Shown here piece by piece: positions 5,686 to 9,668 of a DNA stretch of 9,668 bases (position 1 is the first letter of the stretch; every line of letters starts with the position of its first letter). The notes under the pieces are model-generated. The model made no database searches. It was not told the DNA's origin and was given only the letters and a program-made list of their open reading frames with translations. This stretch comes from Pseudomonadota bacterium (lineage in GTDB: Bacteria > Pseudomonadota > Alphaproteobacteria > Sphingomonadales > Sphingomonadaceae). The translations under genes and the position numbers were made by a program. The DNA is taken from positions 1 through 9,668 of the forward strand of contig JAEZCS010000082.1 in NCBI GenBank assembly GCA_023433445.1, written 5' to 3'.

Positions 5686-6765
5686 ATGGACGCCCGGCCG
5701 CGCAAGATCATTCATGTCGACATGGACGCTTTTTACGCGTCGGTCGAACAGCGGGACGATCCAGGCTTGCGCGGAAAACCCATCGCCGTAGGCGGTGGAG
5801 GGCCCAGGGGAGTCGTGGCGACGGCCAGCTATGAAGCGCGGGTCTTTGGCGTGAAGTCCGCAATGCCGGGTGCGCGAGCACGGCGGCTCTGTCCGGACCT
5901 GCTGTTCGTCAAACCCCGCTTTGACGTGTACCGCGCCGTTTCCACCCACGTGCGAGAAATTTTCGCTCGCTTCACCGATGTCATTCAGCCGCTGTCGCTC
6001 GACGAAGCCTATCTTGATGTGACTGAAAACAAGCCAGGATTGGCATCTGCGACGGCCATCGCGCAGGAAATCCGGCGCATGATCCGGGACGAAACCGGCC
6101 TCACCGCTTCGGCGGGCGTCTCGTACAACAAGTTGATCGCCAAGCTCGCGTCGGACCAGAACAAGCCGGACGGTATTTGCGTCGTACGCCCGGACGAAGG
6201 AGCGCGCTTCATGGCGCAGATGCCAGTCCGGCGGATCCATGGTGTGGGACCGGTCACAGCGCGGCGGATGCAAGCTTTGGGGATCGAAACCGGGGCTGAC
6301 CTTTTGGCCCATGACCTTGGTTTCCTGCAGCAACATTTCGGAAGCGCGGCCCCCTTTTACTATAGAGCCGCGCGAGGAGAAGATGATCGGCCCGTCCACG
6401 AACGGCAGGAACGGAAATCAGTCAGCGTCGAAGATACTTTCTTCGATGACCTCATCACGCAGGATGCTCTCGTCGCGGAAATCGATCGCATCGCGCAAAG
6501 CCTTTGGGCGCGCATCGAGAAGAGCGGCGCCTACGGCCGCACCGTGGTGCTCAAGATCAAATTCGCCGATTTTCGGATCATCACGCGATCGAAGAGCCTC
6601 AGTGCGCCGGTTCGCTCGCCAGTCCTGCTCGCGGAAACGGCGCGCGCCCTGCTGATCGCTCAACTGCCGTTACGAATGGGTGCGCGGCTGTTGGGCCTTG
6701 GCGTCCATAATCTCGACCCCGAAGAGCCGGTCGAAGGACGTCAGCAGCTGAGCTTCCTGCTGTGA
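5686..6765 (+). CDS. dinB: DNA polymerase IV (DinB), Y-family translesion polymerase
   Basis: Pol IV copies damaged templates with low fidelity and no proofreading. The 359-residue product has the full family layout. The N-terminal HVDMDAFYASVE motif holds catalytic D12 and the steric-gate aromatic Y17 that excludes ribonucleotides. SLDEAYLD holds catalytic D106 and E107. KLIAKLASDQNKPDG follows in the palm, then the helix-hairpin-helix RIHGVGPVTARRMQALGI. The C-terminal little-finger domain ends with QLSFLL (354-359), a beta-clamp-binding peptide. Nothing is missing, so the enzyme should be active. The start is 55 bases after the DUF177 stop; the bases before the ATG are pyrimidine-rich (GCCTCCTTC) with no ribosome binding site, suggesting weak translation or dependence on upstream ribosomes. 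I found no alphaproteobacterial LexA box (GTTC-N7-GTTC), only a single GTTC half-site in the gap. Confidence 0.95.
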   Translation: MDARPRKIIHVDMDAFYASVEQRDDPGLRGKPIAVGGGGPRGVVATASYEARVFGVKSAMPGARARRLCPDLLFVKPRFDVYRAVSTHVREIFARFTDVIQPLSLDEAYLDVTENKPGLASATAIAQEIRRMIRDETGLTASAGVSYNKLIAKLASDQNKPDGICVVRPDEGARFMAQMPVRRIHGVGPVTARRMQALGIETGADLLAHDLGFLQQHFGSAAPFYYRAARGEDDRPVHERQERKSVSVEDTFFDDLITQDALVAEIDRIAQSLWARIEKSGAYGRTVVLKIKFADFRIITRSKSLSAPVRSPVLLAETARALLIAQLPLRMGARLLGLGVHNLDPEEPVEGRQQLSFLL

Positions 6766-6772
6766 AAACCGT

Positions 6773-7564
6773 TTAGAAGGGCAGCCAATTGCGCTTTTCC
6801 GTGAATTTCATGTAACCGGCATTGACCCCTAGCCGATAACCCACGCCCAAACGGATGGGGATCAACACAACGCTACCCCAGCGGAGATAGCTCGCCGTAA
6901 AGCCGCCCACGAGGTACGCCGTGCCTTCAGCGGCAGGAAACCGGTGGTAAAGGTCCTGCGTGTCGTAGAGATTATAGACCAGAACGAATGTATTGGCAGC
7001 GTTGCCGCCCACGTCGAAACCGATCGACGGGCCGGTCCAATAGACTTCCCGGCGACCTTCGACCTTGTGATTGAGCGTGCCTGATCCATAGCGCAGACCA
7101 ACGACAAAGGCGCCCGACGCCTCCCTACCAGCGATATAGGCGTTGGGACGGCCCTGATCCTTCAGGATCTTTTCGATAATGCCAGCAAGCCCCTCAGCCC
7201 CCTTGCCGAAGACGCCTTCGGCAGCGCCGATGAGATCATCTTCCTGATAGGATTCGCTAGGGCTCAATGCGGCTGGCGGAGAGTTGGTGGTGACGGGAGC
7301 TCCCGTCGCGGTGCTATTAGTCGGTGCCGGAAAAGCCGGTGGTGCAGTGTTTGCTGGCGGAACGCTGCTGTCCACCCCCGGCTCGCTGGGGGTGCCATTC
7401 GCCTGCGGCACGGGCGCTAGATCGGCGTCAATTGCCGTGTTCGGATCAACCGTGCGCACCTGCGCTTCCGCAACGAGCGGACTGAAGGCCATCCCAGCAA
7501 CGGCGAGCGTCAATGCGCCGCGCCGCGCCATGCGAGCCGACACTCGCCTTACCATCCAGATCAT
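6773..7564 (-). CDS. eipA: EipA family (DUF1134) envelope integrity protein
   Basis: EipA was characterised in Brucella abortus as a periplasmic protein needed for envelope integrity; the fold is a small beta-barrel. This 263-residue copy has a signal peptide cleaved after AEA34, a Pro/Ser/Thr/Ala-rich, low-complexity linker (about 45-100) and the DUF1134 domain (about 105-263) with GAAEGVFGKGAEGLAGIIEK, GRPNAYIAGREASGAF, YWTGPSIGFDVGGNA and GVGYRLGVNAGYMKFT motifs. The start ATG at 7564-7562 is preferred over the in-frame ATG at 7600: GGGGAG lies eight bases upstream, and a promoter at 7635-7608 would start transcription about at 7600, leaving no leader for the longer form. The gene is convergent with dinB, with only 7 bp between the stops and no terminator between them. 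Confidence 0.88.
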   Translation of the reverse strand: MIWMVRRVSARMARRGALTLAVAGMAFSPLVAEAQVRTVDPNTAIDADLAPVPQANGTPSEPGVDSSVPPANTAPPAFPAPTNSTATGAPVTTNSPPAALSPSESYQEDDLIGAAEGVFGKGAEGLAGIIEKILKDQGRPNAYIAGREASGAFVVGLRYGSGTLNHKVEGRREVYWTGPSIGFDVGGNAANTFVLVYNLYDTQDLYHRFPAAEGTAYLVGGFTASYLRWGSVVLIPIRLGVGYRLGVNAGYMKFTEKRNWLPF

Positions 7565-7607
7565 GCCCGCTACTCCCCGACTTTGCCGCTCTTCGACCAT
7601 TTATCAG

Positions 7608-7635
7608 ATTATCGGAAGGCAAGCTGAAACAACAA
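7608..7635 (-). promoter_or_regulatory. Candidate promoter of eipA
   Basis: On the minus strand TTGTTG (7635-7630) and GATAAT (7613-7608) are 16 bases apart; the -10 matches five of six consensus bases and the -35 matches TTG plus nothing more. The expected start near 7600 leaves a leader of about 36 bases to the ATG at 7564. No CtrA-type TTAA-N7-TTAAC site is visible near it. Confidence 0.4.
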
Positions 7636-7716
7636 TGAACGAACGGCGACTCGAGTCGATTCCGGGCTGGAACGAATCCTGCAGCGAAGTTTGTAAGAAT
7701 TTCATGGCATAGCCCG

Positions 7717-7745
7717 TTGCCTTGCGGGAAAGCCGTCGTTATAGC
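7717..7745 (+). promoter_or_regulatory. Candidate promoter of the tRNA-Ser gene
   Basis: TTGCCT at 7717-7722 and TATAGC at 7740-7745 are 17 bases apart, each matching four of six consensus bases. Transcription from about 7752 would give a 45-base 5' leader that contains a small hairpin (CCCGC at 7766-7770, GCGGG at 7776-7780) and would be removed by RNase P. A weak pattern match. Confidence 0.3.
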
Positions 7746-7796
7746 GCTTCTCGCCTAGCCGCTGTCCCGCCCCAAGCGGGCGTTCGGGCCATGTTT

Positions 7797-7889
7797 GGAG
7801 ACGTGGGTGAGTGGCTGAAACCAACGGTTTGCTAAACCGTCGTACTGGTAAATCCGGTACCGAGGGTTCGAATCCCTCCGTCTCCGCCA
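7797..7889 (+). tRNA. tRNA-Ser, anticodon GCU
   Basis: A complete class II tRNA. The acceptor stem pairs GGAGACG (7797-7803) with CGTCTCC (7879-7885), followed by discriminator G7886 and an encoded CCA (7887-7889). The anticodon stem ACGGT/ACCGT encloses the loop TTGCTAA with anticodon GCT at 7831-7833, reading serine codons AGC and AGU. The long variable arm pairs GTACTGG with CCGGTAC (one wobble) over a TAAAT loop, as expected for serine. The T arm is GAGGG-TTCGAAT-CCCTC. It stands alone between eipA and the PepSY gene. Confidence 0.97.
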
Positions 7890-8167
7890 TAATTTGGAAA
7901 TTGGCTCGTCTTTTCAACGGGATGGCTGGGACCGCGCCGACGTCCCCACGCATTTGCCGACATTGCGATTTTGTTTAGGCCGCTGCGGATTGCGAGGATG
8001 CCTGGCGTCGAATCTCAGGCCCATGTTGTCAGCTGAAACTCCTGTCCGCCGCCATAGCGCCCGCTCCTCCTGAGGCAGACGCAGGGGTCATAGGCCGCCC
8101 GTGGTTGTGCCCCACCGGCAATGCGTGCTGGCTAATGAGCTGCTGGGTAAGCGTCTCCGTGATGCCG

Positions 8168-9668
8168 CTATGTGCGGGAACGGCGGTTACGCCGTAATCG
8201 CCGCATGCCAATGACCACACCGCTGATCGAAATGACAAGCCCCAAGGAAGACAGCAGCCACACGAGAATATGGCGCAACGGCGGCCATGCAAGCAGCCAA
8301 GGAAAGTCCAGGCTATGCAGCGCACTGAAAAGCCAGCGATAGCTGCGCCCGCCTGATCCCACCTGGCCCAGTAGCATACCGGTCGCAGGATCGACATGCA
8401 GCCACGTCTGGGCCGGATCATCGAACTTCAGCCGCAGGACGGGCAGCGGTCGGTTATCGTCCCGTAGATCGCCGGTCGAATACCAATAGCGATCAGGTTG
8501 GTCCAGCCGTTCAACCCCGACGAGGTTCGCACCCTGCATGGAGGCTCGCGCCATGGCGATGATGCTGGCACGCTCCATCACGACAGGCCGCGCGGTTGCG
8601 CCGTCGATCAGGCGTGGTCCATCCACGTCCCAGAGCGTGATAACCGGCTGCCCGCCCAACCAGCCGAAACGGACCTCTCGCGCGCCCGCGCCAACCTGCG
8701 CCAGTGTGCGCATGTCCGTTGCTGTGAAACCAGGCTGCGCCCCGGCATAGAGGCGGGAGACATCCTCTTGCCCCTTATCGCGTAACCCGCCCCAGGGACT
8801 CATGGACAGCCATCCGCTGAATACCCATGTGATCAGGAACAGGCCGCCGATCATTCCCGCGATATGATGCCAGTGCATCCAGCCGCGATAGGGGCTGACC
8901 GATCCCGACTTGTAGCGCCGCCGCAACCTGACCCGTAGCAGGCCGATCCCCATGCCCGCCAGCGCGCCCAGCATTCCAATGCCGGACGTCCACAGCACCG
9001 TCTGGCGCCATGGCTCCTGAAACACGCGCAGTATTTCGAAATAGATCCAGTGGGGCACAGCGCCCAGCCAGTTCCAGAAGCGCTCCTGCCCGGTCGTATT
9101 CTGCACCACTTCCCCAGTCCGCTGGCTGATATAGGTTTCGGACGCGGCAGGATCGTCCGTGCGCACCCGCCAGAAAGGGGACATCGCCTTATAGGCACGG
9201 GTGACGACCCATTGGTCGCGCTCGACCGGATCGACCGACACCACCGCCGCCCCGGTCAGCATCGAAGCGATCACCCCGGCCTTGGTGGCATCAACCGCGC
9301 GGATTTCCACACCCGTCCGGGCTGACACCGCATGCCGCCCATCCGGCATGACGATGTGATAGACCGGCTCTCCACCCGTCATGCCCAACCGCATTTCGGC
9401 TGGAGTCTCCACCTCGCCCAGGCCCGACAATGCCCGGTCCGGTCCCACATGCACCTGTTGCCAGTCGATCGGGGTCGCCGTCGCCACACGCTCCGCCGCG
9501 CGGAAAGAAGGAAAGGACACATAGAGCATCACCAGCCCGGAAAAGAACCAGATGGCAAAGAGCAGGCACAGCCCTATGCCGGTCCAGCGATGAAAAACGT
9601 AAAGCCACCGCTTTGTCGCCTTCCAAAGTGCAGCGGCGGGGAGAGCCGATGGCCCCCGCCGCGCCACG
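8168..9668 (-). CDS. PepSY-domain four-helix membrane protein, probable ferric-siderophore reductase family (may be partial at the edge)
   Basis: A 499-residue inner-membrane protein of the PepSY-associated TM family, which includes FoxB-type proteins that reduce ferric siderophores. Four membrane helices are visible: about 28-50 (after FHRWTG), 223-245, 269-289 and 466-488. Two periplasmic-size regions lie between helices 1-2 and 3-4, and the C-terminus is Arg-rich, typical of the cytoplasmic side. Conserved-looking His residues sit at helix ends: H26 in FHRW, H206 in VPHWIYFE, H265/H267/H268 in WMHWHH, H451 in LHSLDF and H466 in RHILVW, which fits heme ligation as in FoxB. The listed start is a GTG at 9667-9665; an upstream start beyond the window is possible. 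The stop is TAG at 8170-8168. The reductase role and substrate are inferred; such genes often adjoin TonB receptors, which would have to be off the right edge here. Confidence 0.82.
   Translation of the reverse strand, partial: VARRGPSALPAAALWKATKRWLYVFHRWTGIGLCLLFAIWFFSGLVMLYVSFPSFRAAERVATATPIDWQQVHVGPDRALSGLGEVETPAEMRLGMTGGEPVYHIVMPDGRHAVSARTGVEIRAVDATKAGVIASMLTGAAVVSVDPVERDQWVVTRAYKAMSPFWRVRTDDPAASETYISQRTGEVVQNTTGQERFWNWLGAVPHWIYFEILRVFQEPWRQTVLWTSGIGMLGALAGMGIGLLRVRLRRRYKSGSVSPYRGWMHWHHIAGMIGGLFLITWVFSGWLSMSPWGGLRDKGQEDVSRLYAGAQPGFTATDMRTLAQVGAGAREVRFGWLGGQPVITLWDVDGPRLIDGATARPVVMERASIIAMARASMQGANLVGVERLDQPDRYWYSTGDLRDDNRPLPVLRLKFDDPAQTWLHVDPATGMLLGQVGSGGRSYRWLFSALHSLDFPWLLAWPPLRHILVWLLSSLGLVISISGVVIGMRRLRRNRRSRT

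Noticed and set aside
5635..6399. A 254-codon minus-strand ORF over dinB
   Set aside because: The opposite strand encodes an intact DNA polymerase IV with all catalytic motifs.
7702..7953. An 83-codon minus-strand ORF containing AETEGFEPSVPDLPVRRF
   Set aside because: It is antisense to the tRNA-Ser gene. This peptide is a well-known false protein produced wherever a serine tRNA is translated in reverse.
8029..8421. A 130-codon minus-strand ORF extending past the PepSY stop, considered as a downstream gene
   Set aside because: Most of it overlaps the PepSY C-terminus in another frame. The unique part has no recognised motif and no start with a ribosome binding site.

Overview
The window is GC-rich coding DNA from an alphaproteobacterium, most likely a sphingomonad (Sphingomonas, Sphingobium or Novosphingobium type). 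The evidence is the family mix: a BamE lipoprotein, a Cbp3/UQCC-type bc1 chaperone and a DUF177 protein in one cluster, an EipA (DUF1134) envelope protein, a FecA-like TonB-dependent receptor and a PepSY membrane protein. The genus call is an inference from gene content.

Left part (1-2660). The first 46 bases are the start of an IS630-family transposase read on the minus strand, so the window begins inside an insertion sequence. About 250 bp away, and divergent from it, lies a FecA-like TonB-dependent receptor with a Fur-box-like site and a plausible promoter. The receptor is interrupted by one in-frame amber codon at 1263-1265, where the family usually has Trp. The reading frame is otherwise intact to 2546, so this looks like a young pseudogene or a sequencing artefact. 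Hairpins separate it from the convergent regulator gene.

Middle part (2667-6765). A minus-strand NarL/FixJ-type regulator has a receiver domain that lacks the usual acidic pocket. It is followed by a 519-bp AT-rich gap with no convincing gene. Then comes a divergent housekeeping locus: bamE on the minus strand, and on the plus strand the cytochrome bc1 chaperone, the DUF177/YceD protein (ATGA overlap with the chaperone) and dinB (DNA polymerase IV). Both divergent leaders carry a strong GC hairpin just ahead of the ribosome binding site.

Right part (6773-9668). eipA (DUF1134) is convergent with dinB, 7 bp apart. A complete tRNA-Ser(GCU) with encoded CCA follows on the plus strand. A four-helix PepSY membrane protein, probably in the ferric-siderophore reductase family, runs off the right edge on the minus strand.

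The genes serve envelope assembly (BamE, EipA), respiration (bc1 chaperone), translesion synthesis (DinB), translation (tRNA-Ser) and iron uptake (receptor, PepSY protein). I see no new multi-gene system. The notable items are the amber-interrupted receptor beside an IS end, the atypical response regulator and the paired leader hairpins at the bamE divergon.
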